A DNA stretch of 64,000 nucleotides from Favolaschia claudopus (Eukaryota; Basidiomycota; Agaricomycetes; Agaricales; Mycenaceae). A program made the position numbers and the translations under genes. This document shows positions 1 to 11,436 of the stretch, piece by piece. The stretch lies in NCBI GenBank assembly GCA_037176885.1, contig JAWWNJ010000090.1, forward strand, positions 1-64,000, read 5' to 3'. Below the pieces are notes generated by a model, which searched no databases, had not been told where the DNA came from, and worked only from the letters and a program-made list of their open reading frames with translations. The stretch's first letter is position 1, and each line of letters begins with the position of its first letter.

Positions 1-490
1 AGGTTGGCGGCAACGTCCATAGCCTTGAGGAAATCGGCTTTGACGGTGTTGTAATCGTTTTGAGACATTTTGGAGGAAGCAGAGTAAAGACAGTAGACGA
101 GGCTGGGGGTATACCTGTCCGCCCCGCTGCTTCTTATACTCGAGCGGCCGTAATTAACGCCGTAAGGGATAATTTGGACGAAATTTGGTCAACGGCCGAA
201 CTTGGATTACCATTTATGGTAGATGCACCCGCCGGTGGCGCAGAAAATTATTTCAAACGCACCCGATCGTTCCGTGGCACGAAAATTTGCTGCCGGGGAA
301 CCTGAATTTCCTCTGATCGATCAACTGGGGACAGTTGAGATTTCTGAAAGGGGGAGAGGTGGGTCACCTAGCACGTCATTTGAGGGCAGCGGGCACATCT
401 TTTACCAAGAAATAAATGTTTCCAAGGCCTCACATGGGGCGGGAGCGTGTGTTATCGGAACGAACTATCCGAAAGTACATGTGCCTGTAT
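1..490. other. Stretch without an assignable gene
   Basis: Short open frames exist on both strands, but none has splice signals or recognisable composition. It belongs to the AGCGGG-rich block and may be the 3' flank of the gene that ends at 491. Confidence 0.3.
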
Positions 491-1121
491 CTACACTGCC
501 CGCATCCTAGCCGGAAGATCCAGGAAAAGATTATTGGCGAGAACGTCTAACCGCTCGCGGATAACAGCAACATACGCAGCCGGGAGATTAGCCGTTTTGG
601 CCTCCTGAAGAAGATGGGAAAACCAAGCGGGCCTCGAAGTAAAAAGACAGCCGTTGGGCTGCCTCTGCGACGTTCCGCCCGACGATTACAGAATGGTATT
701 GTTGCCAGAATGGGAACTGCGCCAGGGTCCCCTCATGAAGGACGTCCCAAGCAGCTAGCTGTTCCTTCGTAGCCGCTAGAAGCGAGCGGGGAATCAGTTG
801 TGGCGCAACAGATAAGAAAGAAGTCGTCACTTACGATCGGGACCCTCTTTGAAACGGTGCCCGGCGGGCAGCAATTTCATCGGCCAGCTCAGCGGTCTGG
901 GTGTACGAGCAGTTGTGCTTCAGCAAGTAACAGCGGGTGCACGGCGCTCCCCACTCAGTAAACTCGCAATGAGAACGGGCGTTGAGGCACGCAGAGCATA
1001 CCCGGCCAGGCTGCCGAATGATGAGGAATTACCCGAGGCAAAATGTTCAGGAACGTACATAGTACTCCCTGAGCGGGCCGACGGGGTCATTCGGGAAGAG
1101 TGGATGTTCCAGCAAAGACAT
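491..1121 (-). CDS. Zn2Cys6-spaced cysteine-cluster protein, paralogue 1 (frame damaged)
   Basis: Hand-built model with exons 1059-1121, 835-1010 and 491-775, joined by GT-AG introns of 48 and 59 bp. Exon 1 opens with MSLLEHPLFP. Exon 2 holds six cysteines spaced C-x2-C-x6-C-x8-C-x2-C-x6-C with WG in the long loop. That spacing is the fungal Zn(II)2Cys6 pattern, but the basic residues usual in the first loop of DNA-binding members are scarce, so DNA binding is unproven. Exon 3 codes an alpha-helical stretch ending LPARMRAV. Two one-base conflicts remain: the phase across intron 2, and a shift near 630 beside a GG-TTTT-CCC run. It is either decayed or carries assembly errors. It is the last of four head-to-tail paralogues. 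No function is assigned. Confidence 0.45.
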
Positions 1122-1407
1122 GAGTAGACGACTGAAGCAAATGGGACCTTCCCGCCAGCTTAAATATCTCTCTGAGACCTGGCGGGAGACCCAGAAACAG
1201 AAAGATCGACAGCGGGGACTCATTGCACCCGATGCTCCCGGAAGATCCGCAATATATGTGGAATATCCAACGAGGTGCTGAGCTCCCGCTGGGCAAAAAA
1301 CACGAGGAAGCTTTGGTTTCTAAGAAGCCTTCCTAATCGGGCAGCTTGAAACAGAGTTTTAAAAGATGCAAGTTCGTTTGACAGTGGGAATATATTTCCT
1401 ACTACGC

Positions 1408-2049
1408 TTACGGCCCGATGAACATGACGGGCGGGAGCCTTGCGCCGGACTGGAGGGCTACAGCGTCTAACCTATCCCGGAGGAGATCTACAATTTCCTT
1501 TCGTACGCCCCGCCCCCCTTCGCGTCAAACCACAGTCCGTACAAGAAGCGTAGCTGGCCAAACCCAAGGGTGCCGAGCATGGACCTGGCGGCGAGGATGG
1601 TGCAAGTACGCACGTCAATGTATCTCTTCTCGTCGAGCCGGGCACCGGCAGCCCGGGCGTACCAGTCAAACTGAGCGATCCGTCCGGCGGAGGGAGCTAG
1701 AATTCACTAAGACCCCCCGCTGAGCGGTATAAAGATAGAAAGCAGACTTACCTGGCCGAGAGGCTAGGAGAGTGTCGCGACGACGGCTGTTCTCGGCCTG
1801 CCAGACGGACTTCTTAGTGTAGCAGCACAAGGCGGCGCGGCCTATGAACATGCAGCTGAGGCAGGCTTCACCCCACTGAATCCAGATGCAATGGCGGTAG
1901 TTCTTGAGGCAGCATTGGCATTCGTACTCCGGCTAAGAAGAGGCACCCGTCAGCGGGAGAGTACCAGGAAAGAAAGAAAGACCCACAAACTGAGCCTGAA
2001 GTACGAGCTGGTACTCCTGAGGGACCGGTGAAGCTCCTAAAGCGTTCTG
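1408..2049 (-). CDS. Zn2Cys6-spaced cysteine-cluster protein, paralogue 2 (5' end unresolved)
   Basis: Readable exons run from about 1987 to 2049, then 1752-1932, then about 1408-1700. The middle exon has C-x2-C-x6-C-x8-C-x2-C-x8-C, again with WG before the fourth cysteine (IQWGEAC). The intron before it runs GTGGGT to TTCTTAG and contains CCCGCTGAC at the branch-site position. The last exon gives a plausible globular stretch (AQFDWYARAAGARLDEKRY), then needs a one-base shift at a G6 run near 1515 to continue through REIVDLLRDRLDAV to the stop at 1408. The true start was not found. Its relationship to the genes at 491 and 2256 rests on the shared cluster architecture and order. Confidence 0.4.
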
Positions 2050-2255
2050 AGTAAAAAGTCGCTGCCAAAGAAAAGGCGGGCATCGCTCGAAGGACTCACT
2101 AGGCACCGGCCGCTATAAGTAAAACTTGTAGCCGACGGGTGAGTACCACCGGCTGCCGGACCAAAAGCTCAGAAGGAATCAGACATCACGATAACGGCTT
2201 GCGACCGGGCAAAGAGATTTATTTGACCCTAACGGGGAAAAGCTACTAGCCTGGG

Positions 2256-2979
2256 TTACCGCTCGAAGGTCTGGCGGCGCGTGCCTTGGGCCAAGGGCAC
2301 GACGGTCGGAACATTAGAGTCCCGTCGCCTGATATCATGGAGCAGGATAGCTGCGTCGACGTCGCACTGGGCGTGGATCGAGCGATCCTGGGTACGCCAC
2401 TCGCGTAAAACTCGAGATAGGATGTTGTAGAAATACAGCCGCCGGCTGGAGTGAGCGGCGTGGTTTAGGGTCGTGAGCAATGTCCCCAGTCACGAAGGTC
2501 GCCAGCAAATTCCTCCCCGCCCGACGCAAGAAGTCAGCGGGCTCATATCGGGGCTTAAGCCGCCGAGGCGCAAGTGGTACCAGAGTTCGAGGAATGCAAG
2601 GTCGTACAACGTGCCGCCTGAATAGAATAAGAAAGATGAGAATTCGAAGAGCGGCAGGACTTACCGCTGCGATAGATAAAAAGTGTCGGAAAGGTTGAAG
2701 AGGGATAGGTATACTTGAACCAATCCACCCCGGCGAACAAGCATTTGGGGACCTTCGCTCCCGGCACCGAGTGCACTTCGAGCCCCAGTGAAGAAATTCA
2801 CAATCTTCGCCGGCGTCACTACAAGGTGTGCAGACGAGATTCGGCTAGCGGCTGGTTGGACTTGGCGCAGAAATGTGTTGAGGACAGCCTACCACGGTAT
2901 AGATCTTGCGCACAAAGTCTTGACTGACCACCGGGAAGAAATGGTAGTCGATTAGGACTTCACCTATGGGCTGAGGCAT
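2256..2979 (-). CDS. Zn2Cys6-spaced cysteine-cluster protein, paralogue 3 (frame damaged)
   Basis: Exon 1 is 2893-2979 (29 codons, starting MPQPIGEVLIDYHFFPVV). A 48 bp intron ending CCGCTAG follows, and exon 2 begins at 2844. Exon 2 carries C-x2-C-x6-C-x8-C-x2-C-x8-C with HWGSKCTRCRERR, the most basic cluster of the four. Further exons continue to about 2256, but the junctions near 2640-2715 are ambiguous. A one-base shift is needed near 2485 (a GGGGAC run) to reach the frame that ends RRQTFER. Same strand and order as its neighbours, with short spacers of about 200-290 bp. The family is not recognised beyond the cluster. Confidence 0.4.
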
Positions 2980-3405
2980 GACGATTGAAGGAAAAGGATG
3001 GTTTGATTGGCTATCTACCCCTATTGACTATACAAGTACGGTAGCGGGCGACTCGGGCCGCCGGGCCAGTTCTACTCTACGTTATCACCCTTACGAGACC
3101 AGCGGGAGAAATGAGGGACTAGTCACCCGGTGGAGTCCGAGGACAGCCGCTGACAGCCAGATGAAGTACCACGGGCAATCCCCGGTATCTGATGACCCCG
3201 GTGATAAGCGCCGTTGCCGCTCGGCATGTTGAAAACTCGAGAAGTTCAACGTTCAGCTCGCTCTCTAAGTCCGTACTCAGCCGACGGGCGCAGCACTTAG
3301 CCAGATTCTCTCGCTTCAGACTCTTACAAATCACATAGAGGCTCTAGCCGGGAACTCTGACTTTGGAACTCGGACAGGACTTAGAAGTTGGATCACACAT
3401 AAGAA

Positions 3406-3612
3406 GAGAGCATCGTAAAAGCTTTTATTTTTGGTTTCATCGGCTCTTTGGCCGGTACACGATGCTCTACTACTACTATGGGGGCAATTCATTTTTATTT
3501 GGGGGGTCATGGCGGGTGGAATTCCACCAGGCCATGACCGTTCGCAACCAGCGGGGTTATGGGACCCGTACCCGTAGCTTTTGATGATATTTGGGGGCCG
3601 CTCGGCCCCCCG
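3406..3612. repeat. Three adjacent inverted repeats (hairpin cluster)
   Basis: Three dyads occur within 207 bp. The first pairs AGAGCATCGT with ACGATGCTCT across about 45 bp. The second is GGTCATGGC with GCCATGACC enclosing the perfect palindrome GGTGGAATTCCACC (about 3507-3540). The third is GGGGGCC-GCTC-GGCCCCC (about 3595-3612). They sit in the gap between the genes at 2256 and 3776. They could be a cruciform-prone promoter, a small MITE remnant or a transcription stop. Confidence 0.5.
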
Positions 3613-3775
3613 CGATTATGAATACAGAAATATTTCTGAAGAAAGAAGTCAGTGGAAGCTGGGTACAGCGGGAAAACTGGGCAAGTGCTTACTTGCCGCC
3701 CGCCCACCCACGAGGAAAGTCTGAAGTTGAGGTTTAGCAGAGGAATGAAGAAAGGTTCAAGTCGAACTTACCGGC

Positions 3776-6700
3776 TCACGCGTAATCGTCGAAGTCGAAG
3801 ATGTGGGCATGGACGGTATCGTCCAGCTCACCCGCTGCGTCGACATCTTCGATTTCCCCCGGCCTCGACCGACATGGCATCCGACGCGTCGGGGTCGTCC
3901 AGCTGCTCTTGAACGCTGTCGGCGACCTCCTCTTCGCTGCCGTCTTCGCCCGATTCCTCGCCGCTGGATACCTCCTCGAAAGCAAAAGCTTGAGCTAAGA
4001 AGTCCTCCTCGTACAGGTCGGGTGCACCCACCTCGGCTTCCTCCCCGTCGCTGGCGTAGTCGTCGGCGGCTGGCTCTACTGCGCGGCCTTTGCCTTTGGA
4101 TTGAGCTCTTGGCTCAGGCGTTGGCGGGCGGGAACCAAGGTCCATCGCTGTAGCGGGAGAAACGAACTTAGGATTGGAAAAGAAGATAAGAAAGATAGGA
4201 GGACTTACGATCGCGTGGGCCGTCGTCGGCCGACTCCTCCTCAGTTGGAGAAGGGGGCGGGCGGAACTCGTCCTCGGGAGCGTCCTCGTCGTCGTGCACC
4301 ACCGGATCAGACTTGACCTTCGACTTCTTCGAATTTCCTGTGTTTCGGCGCGAGCGGGAAGGTTTAGGTTTCTTAACCTCCGACTCGTCGGGCAACACGG
4401 TAAATTTCCCCCGGGCGTACAATTCGCGGAAGAATCCGGGCACATTCTGGTGCTTCGCGCTGTACGGGGTGGGATTCCCATTGAAGTCGAGCGGGTCCAA
4501 GTCCTCGGGACCTTCGCCGCTAGCCTGAACGCGAGCTCGAACTAACGAGCCGTCTGGACCGGTCGCTGAGCTTACAACGCCCTCCTCGTCGAACAGGAGG
4601 TGGAAGCAGTCTTCCGGCTACCGGAAGAATTCAGTGCGAGCGGGAATAAAAACTTAGAAAGAGTTTCTTACCTCGACCTCCACCCATTGCGGCGGGCGTA
4701 CGTCGTCCGGGTCGGAGGGGATCAAGAAAAATCCCAGCGGCGCAGCCCGCTCGTTCGCGTCGTAAGCCTTGTAAAAGTTGTACGCGGTGTCGAAGATCGG
4801 GATGTCCGCTTCATCCAACAGGGCCATGGGGAAGAATTGCCAGGCGCGAACCTCATTGATGTCCGAGCCGGCGTGAAGCCCTTGGGTCATGGCAATCCTG
4901 AGCATGAGTTCCATGTGCTTCTGTTTCTCCTCGTAGGTCTCGCCGTCGAAACGAGCGACGAAGTCGTCGAAGTTGACTTGGCCGCGGGTGACCAGGATAG
5001 CGTGAAGCATCTTGAACATCTTCCGGCGCAGTTGAACATAGGCGGCCTCGAGCGAGTTCTGGATGGCGAAGACCGTCGCGCTGGCCTGATTGACGTCCTC
5101 GTTCAAGTCGTGCCATTCTGTTGAACTGGTTAGCGGGCGAGAAATAAATATGAAAGAAGTATGACTTACCCGGCGGGTCATGAAGACCCATTCCTTGAGC
5201 TCGGTGCCCATGAGGCTCAACTCCTCGCCGGTAGCCAAAAATGTGCAGTCCTTCTTGGACTTTTGGCTTGCGCAGGCAGTGCACTCAGAAGGGAAGCCGA
5301 CGACTCTGCATTCCGAACCATTGTGAATGCAACGGATGCAGCGGGGGACCGTACTATGTCAGGGTGGTCAGTACGAGGTGTCACCCGATGAGTTCAACTT
5401 CACCTGGGCTTGAAAGAGCTCCATCGTCGAGACGAAGCCGTCGGAGCTCAACGCAAAGAGACCCGTCTCGGGGTCGATTGGGAGGTCCAGGCGTCTCGCT
5501 GGGTGAGGGTACCCGGTGAGGAACTTTCTGAAGAGTTCCTTGCTGGGAATGTTGAACTCCTCCTTCGACTTCTTGATGGTCGGTGGGCTCTGCGGGAAGT
5601 CAGTCTCGCCGGGAGAAATTCGATAGACAGAAATTGCGCCGCTCACCGGGTTGATTCCCAGATTTCTGAGAATCATCCTATGGGAATAATCGGGCACGAT
5701 GTACCGCAGCGAAGGAACTTCGTCGATGGTGACGTCTTCGTGCGGGTCCCGGGGAGCTGGCTTTGAAGTCGAAGCCTTGGCGGTCTGCGGGGGGTTTCGT
5801 TGTGATTACTAGAAAGACAGTTAGCGGCTCGATCGTACTTGAGAAATCTAAAGGAGTTCACTCACGGACGATCGGCTTCTTGGAGGCTTTCACCTCGGAT
5901 TCGGAAATGTATTCGATGGGGGGGGTCTATGAGAAATTTATAGTTAACTCTATGTCGGCCTTACACTTGGGACAACAGCGAGTAACTACTACCTCCTGCC
6001 TAGCGGGCGGTTTCCCCCCTTCTCCCTCCTTGATTTTCTTCGCCGGCGAAGTCTCGGCGTTGGTGGATGCTTTGCGTTTTGAGCCGCTGGCAGCGGCGAG
6101 AGGCGAGTCGGCGGGGACGGTTACTTTGCGCTTGATGACTTGGACTCGGTTAGAGCCCTCGGAGGCGGGCTGGTCGGTCTAATAGAAGGCAAGGTGGTTT
6201 AGCGGGGAAACTAGATAGAAGAAAAATGGGCTTACGAGCTTCTTGAATTTCGGGAGCGGTTTCTGTTCCCGCTGTTTGGCCTCGTCCTAAACGAACGAGA
6301 GTCAGCAAAGGGAAGGGAGGCCAACGGGAAGGATTACCTTAGCCGGCGCGACCGGCTTGCTGGGCTGCTCAGAGTCAGCAGCAGGCTTACCGCCGCCCTT
6401 GCCCGAGTTGGATGAGCCGGCGGCGGCTTTGTCGCGACCCTTCGGCTTGTCGCCAGCGGGGTTCGACAACTTGCCTGCTGCAGAGGCAGAGCCGGTCCCC
6501 CTTCTTTGAAAGCATGAGTCTCGATTAGGAAGAGGACACTGCGGGTCGTCACTTACCGAGGACTTGAGTGGTCTGAACTCCTCCGGCCTCAACGGCGGCG
6601 GGCGAGAAGGGAGGGTGAAATTGGCCACCTCCTTCGTCGGCTCGGGGGGCCGCGCGAGCTGAATGATCAAGTCAGTCGGTAGCCGGCGAAAGAAATCAGA

Positions 6701-7282
6701 GGAAGACGACTTGCCTTTAACTTTTCCATCTCGGGCTTGCTCAAAGCCAGACCCCAAAGCTCTGGGTGGTCGTGTCGCGGATCGATGCGCTTGAGCTGCC
6801 GGCCGAGATAGTAGGATAGGGCGGTTGCGTAGGGAGGAACAGACTCTTCGCTCCCGCGGGCAAAGTTGAGGCCCGCCCGGTGAATTCTCTATTAAGAATT
6901 CTTCAGGAAAGACGAATACGAGAAGATGTAGCGGGGACTTACCAGTTCGCTATCCAGACTGCGTATCAGATTCTCGACTTCGTGGGGCTTCATCTGGTCC
7001 GCAACGCCGGGGGTGATGAGCTTCTTCACCGCTTTGAACTTGTTGGGCTTGTCCCGCCAGGCGGACCAGAAGTCGATTCGCTCGGTCAAGTTGACCGGCG
7101 ACTGCTTGACCTTGGCCTTGGAGGAAGAAGCCGCCGATGGTACAGCAGCGGGAGTCCTCAACGGAGCAGGAGTGGAGATTGAAGGCGAAGCCGCCCGGGT
7201 AGACGCCTTAGAGGCACGAGAACCAGGACGAGCAGCCGATGCAGACGGGCGGGGGGCGGGGAGTCTTCTTGTCGTCTTCCAT
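3776..7282 (-). CDS. Large multi-exon Zn2Cys6-spaced cluster protein, paralogue 4 (frame damaged)
   Basis: At least ten exons on the minus strand. The likely start is MEDDKKTPRPPP at 7282. Recognisable segments in order: Pro/Ala-rich N-terminus; FWSAWRDKPNKFKAVKKL; YYLGRQLKRIDPRHDHPELW; a Lys/Ser-rich linker; C-x2-C-x6-C-x7-C-x2-C-x8-C (about 5245-5345); a helical segment after KEWVFMTRR; and an acidic tail. Canonical introns include 4147-4195 (ending CCCGCTACAG) and a GC-AG candidate near 6660-6715. Frame conflicts occur at a C-rich run near 7250 and a C5 run near 3855. Two further introns, near 5115-5165 and 6492-6555, disagree in phase, although retaining them keeps the frame open. It is the longest member of the array. 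No pathway can be inferred. Confidence 0.45.
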
Positions 7283-7299
7283 CTCGCGGGTGGGACTTC

Positions 7300-9110
7300 A
7301 CGAAATGAACCGCTGGGAATTGGAAAGTGATCCCCCGTGCAAGGCACTTAAGATCGTCGCCGGGCAGAAAGATATAATGATGAGGGCCAGAGGAAAGAAG
7401 GCAAGGGGGTGCCCAATCAGGGAATCGGTGGGGAATCCACCTAGAAACCTCTCGAGTCTTTATACCTCTCGAGGTCGGAGTTCGAATGTTTTGATGGGAT
7501 TCTCTGAAAATTTTCATGAGAAACATTTGAATGGAGAAGCGGGGGGTCGCTGCGGCTTCTTTGATCCAAAACATTCCAGATTGCGACCGCATACAACGGC
7601 CTTAGAGAGCGCAGGGTTAGAGTTCGACCCTAGTGCTTCTCAAATTGATGTACTTCCGAAAATGGCAATGGTGACGCCTCATAATGAAAATGACGGCATC
7701 GCCGGCCGCGGCGAGAAGTTAAGGCGGGAAGCTGTCAACGGAAGTAGAGTGGGAATCTAAAATTAGGTCGCCACGAGTCCTTCGTTAAGGTTTTCTCTCA
7801 TGAAATACCAAAGGGGACGAACGGGAACCGGGCCTCACTGGCGGCCCGTTTGTTATCTAAAATTATTCCAAGACAGAAGTTTGTCTTGAAGTCCCCTTCC
7901 CCGGGAAGATGGATAAGATCTCTAGCGGGCGATCACAAGTCGTCAACTCGGGAGAGTTGAAATCTAGAAAGGGGGAGATGATAGGGCCGCTCAGCGGCTA
8001 GGCATGAAATGCCCGGAATTTATCGATTTTGAGACCTATCAGCGGGAGAAGTGAGGCTAGGATAATAGAAGATATGCCCGTCCTCGCGGGCAGTATCTTA
8101 TTGCTGTGGATAGCCGACAAGCTGGCGGGACACCAACGGGTAGCAGCGGCTTAGCGACGTTTCCCTAAACATGGGTGCGAGACTCTGCCGCTGACTATTT
8201 CTACACTGCCGGGGCCAAGAGACTTAGTGGGAAACTACTATCTCGAGGTGCTGGAGGCGACTAAGAGGAACTACCAACCTCCCTGAGGTTAGGCGCTCAC
8301 CCGCCGACCAACATGAAGGAGATCTAGCGGGGGACCATACTGAGTTCAACTTCGAACTCAGGACGGCCACCACTCTACCGACGAACAGGATCACCGGCAG
8401 GCTCTACCCGAGCACGCCGGCTGATTACGGACAGCCGGGACTTAACCGACTGCCAGCGGGAGCACCGCGGAGCCAGCGGCTATCCAGCCAACGGCTCTGT
8501 CAGAATGATGAGAAGGACGTGGCGAGTTGCCGGGGGTATTTCCCGCTGATTGCGGACAACCCGAACGGCGAGTGGCGAGCCGCTGACGCGACTCGGCTCT
8601 CCCTATTTTCCCTGGAACTTAGACTGTTCTGAAGATAGAAGACGAGACAAACTTGACCGCTGTCGAGCCGTTGACTAACTACTCAGCGGGAAGCCTTTTC
8701 GACTTCAACTCGACCAGCGGCAAGACCATATTATGAAGGAAGAATTTCGTGTCCCCTCCCGGGGGACATGGCAACCAGCACGCCATTGCACTGCAATAAG
8801 GCGCAATACCCACCCCGCCCGCATGGACTTTCTCCCGGGAGGCAGTCTTTTCACTCACGGCTCGCAATCCTGAATATACCATTGGTTCCCAGCGGGCGCG
8901 GCATCAAACTTGGACACTCTCTCATCATGATTTTATTTGGTTGTTTCTGCTCCCGCTGCATGTATTTAATCTCCCGCTGTACTTTTGGTTACTCAGTCAA
9001 TTACCTACCCGTAGACAAGGGCAGTTTGTAGCGGACTCTAGAATTTGAATTGAACTTTGAAAGAGACTAGACTTGATATCTGAGAGAGACTCGAGTGATA
9101 CGGAAAGACT
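7300..9110. other. Intergenic stretch, no gene supported
   Basis: No frame shows splice-linked coding potential. It holds many AGCGGG copies and short GC-rich dyads. Open frames at 7239-7760 and 8679-9031 look accidental. It may contain the promoter of the minus-strand array, or degraded copies of it. Confidence 0.35.
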
Positions 9111-9150
9111 TGTGGCATACCGAGCCGCCAGAACTTTGAGAGCCCCGCCA
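9078..9150 (+). repeat. Dispersed repeat, copy A (also at 58,132)
   Basis: About 70 bp starting CTGAGAGAGACTCGAGTGAT and ending at GAGCCCCGC. It is closely similar to 58,132-58,200, which lies 49 kb away in the same orientation. Shared blocks include CAGAAAGACTTG-like and GCCAGAACTTTG. The family is unknown. Confidence 0.55.
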
Positions 9151-9430
9151 GCCTTTGAGCCCGAGCCCTCCTGAAATACGAAGCCCCGTTTCTCGCCGTT
9201 CCGCGGTATAACCAAGACCCCCCGTTCGTGCTTGATTCCGCGCCGTCGACGCCCCCGTGTGCCAGCCGTTCCGCGGTATAACCAAGACCCCCCCGTTCGA
9301 GCTCGCCGCCGCGTAGTGGGTGTAACTGCCCGGGTCACTGTTAGTGTCCGCGCCATCGACATAAGAGCCCCGCTTCTCGCCAGAGCCGCGCCGGTCGTAT
9401 AAGAACCCCGTCCCGCTGAGCCGCGCCTTC
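9120..9430. repeat. Imperfect GC-rich tandem repeats
   Basis: Units of roughly 65-75 bp share CCGTTCCGCGGTATAACCAA (at 9198 and 9268) and a diverged version near 9390. On the minus strand they spell repeated VIPRNG-like peptides, but there is no gene context, so I treat them as DNA repeats. Confidence 0.5.
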
Positions 9431-9711
9431 TGCCCGCCGGTTGTCATCCAGAAAGCTTCTTGCCGGTTGACGATCCACTACCGGGCGACGCCTTTTCTAT
9501 TGGCACGGAGACCCTCCCCGCTAGACTCAGAATTTCTCATTTCGAAGTCTCAGAAAGAGTGACTCTTCGCTTCTCCCCGCTGCGAATCGTTTTGCCCGCT
9601 ACGTTCTCGCTAGACAATCTAGTAGTTCGTCCCGCTCAAACGTAGCGACCTTGATTGATTGAAGCTTGCACAAGTATTCTGAGGGACGATACGTGCTCCC
9701 CCGCCACCCCG

Positions 9712-9731
9712 AACACACACACACACACACC
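9712..9731. repeat. CA/TG dinucleotide microsatellite
   Basis: Uninterrupted CA repeat of about nine units just downstream of the minus-strand gene that ends at 9788. Confidence 0.8.
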
Positions 9732-9787
9732 GTCGTATTGGATTAGATTTTTGTGATTTTATATTTCGGTATATTTCACGCCTACAC

Positions 9788-11136
9788 CTACACGCACCGT
9801 TTCACCGAGTCTTGCCGATTTTCTGGACGTGAGCGAAGGCGGCGCGGGCGGTGCGCTTTGTCAGCGAATGAAGCGAACAAGGCCCCCCGATACCCCGGTA
9901 ATGTTTGAGGCTGCATTCCAAAATAGGAACGGTACACCCCGGGGTGGAGACCACGACAAACAACGTACCAGCGGTCGGATGCGCCGACCGAGAGAGGATT
10001 ATCCTCATCGCTGGGTGTGGGAGCGGACGAGGAGGGCGCGTCACCGAGCAAACCCTTCGACAGGGCGTAGTCAAAGGCGGCTTGGGCGGCGGCGCGCGAG
10101 GGGTAGCCTTTGGTGATGGCGCCACTGAACTGCTTGACGCTGCGCTGGACGCTGCCGTAGTCTGAGAAAACCCCGATGTCCCTCCCTTGAAACACGACGT
10201 GCGCCGGGTAAGGGCCTTTACGGCCGCCGCGCTTTCGGGAGCCCACACCGTACCCTATACCGCCGGAATCCTGAGCAAGGGCACCGGCCTCGAGCCAAGT
10301 GACGGCGGCGGCATTGAAATCATCGGTCTCGACTCGGTAACCACCGACGGGGCCGCGGCGTTGCGGGGTGGGAGGCGCAGAACGAGTGTTGGAGCCGCTG
10401 GGACGGCGAGGAGGGGAAACAGGGGGCGACGAGGGCGGGGGCTCGGTGGAACTGAGTGAGCTTTCGCTTTCAAAGTCTAAGGAGCGGATAATTAAACGAC
10501 GGGTCACTTGAGAAACAAGAAACGAAATTTACCGGATATATCGTACAGATCGATGCCTTCCATGAGACTGGCGAGGTCGGCGTCGTCAGTGGTAGCGGTA
10601 GCGGTAGCGGCAGGAGCCGGAGCAGGTGCTGGTGCCGGTGCGGGAGCAGGAGCGGCGGCGGGAGCAGGAGCGGCGGCGGGAGCAGTTGGAGCCATACGCT
10701 CGGCGACGCGGCGAACAGTACTCATGACGAGTTGGCGGGCGAGGCGCATGTCCGGATCGTCGTCGTCGCTAGACGCAGATGAGGCAGGGGCAGGGGGAGG
10801 TGGAGGTGGCGCGGGGCCAGCGGGCGCGGGGGTGCCATCGGGGTTGAATCGTTGGGCGGCGGCGGTGACGCGCTCAAGCACTGGGAGCAGTTCGGCAGCC
10901 AAACCAGTGAGACCCAGATCGCGAATCAGTTCCGCGCAATCGTCTTCGTCGAGGTCTTCAAAAAGCGAATAGAGATTTCTGGCGGTCACAGCGGGTGAGG
11001 GCGCAGAGTTATGGGATTGGGAACGCTGCGACTGGGAACGTTGGGACTGGGGACGAGGAGGCGGCTGGAAAATTTCGGCGAGACGGTCGAGATCATCCAA
11101 GGGACGGCGCTCTGAGGATCTTCGTGGGGTGGACAT
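9788..11136 (-). CDS. Protein with two RNase H1 N-terminal (viroplasmin-like) modules
   Basis: Exons 10533-11136 and 9788-10476, joined by a 56 bp intron, give 430 aa in frame. A nearer acceptor would leave an implausible 26 bp intron. The N-terminus (MSTPRRSSE) is low complexity, with a helical core SLFEDLDEDDCAELIRDLGL and a long Ala-Pro run. The C-terminal half has two viroplasmin/RNase H1-N type modules: AHVVFQGRDIGVFSDYGSVQ followed by a GYPSRAAAQAAFDYAL helix, and WYVVCRGLHPGVYRSYFG. In RNase H1 this small fold binds RNA-DNA hybrids; in Agaricomycetes it is common in orphan proteins. No catalytic RNase H domain is present. Same module type as the genes at 12,260 and 29,252. The exon structure is fairly secure; the role is unknown. 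Confidence 0.65.
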
Positions 11137-11436
11137 GGAGGACACGGAGAATGCGGGTGGGTTGGCGCTGTAAGAAAAGGACTTGAGAGTTTCCAGAAAA
11201 GTGGTGTATGGAAAAGTGGCGATTGTATGGCGCAAAAACAAGTGTGCTTCCGATGGCCACGAGGTCAAAGAAACGGGGAGAAATGACCCCCGTGTGAGAC
11301 AGAACTAGGGCTAATCTGCATTATTGGGCAGTTCAGCCGGGGGGGAGGTGGTTCGCAAGAATGTCATGGGAAGGTCGTATCAGTTCGTAACGTGAATAAA
11401 CGCCGAATAAGGAAAAAGAAAGATGATGAGATTTGA

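Larger units (their letters stand above)
1..9650. repeat. AGCGGG/CCCGCT hexamer-saturated region
   Basis: By eye I count roughly 40-45 copies of AGCGGG or its complement, about one per 215 bp; about five are expected by chance. Copies lie in spacers (8041, 8456, 8684, 8951, 9596) and at the branch-site end of minus-strand introns (CCCGCTAAC, CCCGCTGAC, CCCGCTACAG). Longer similarity around some copies reads AGCGGGAGAA followed by a purine-rich stretch. Density drops sharply after 9.65 kb. Confidence 0.6.

Noticed and set aside
10477..10532. 26 bp intron in the gene at 9,788-11,136
   Set aside because: An alternative acceptor 30 bases downstream gives a normal 56 bp intron and keeps the same frame.
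10508..10972. Plus-strand Gly/Ala-rich ORF
   Set aside because: Antisense of the Ala-Pro repeat in the minus-strand gene at 9,788-11,136; no start context or splice signals of its own.
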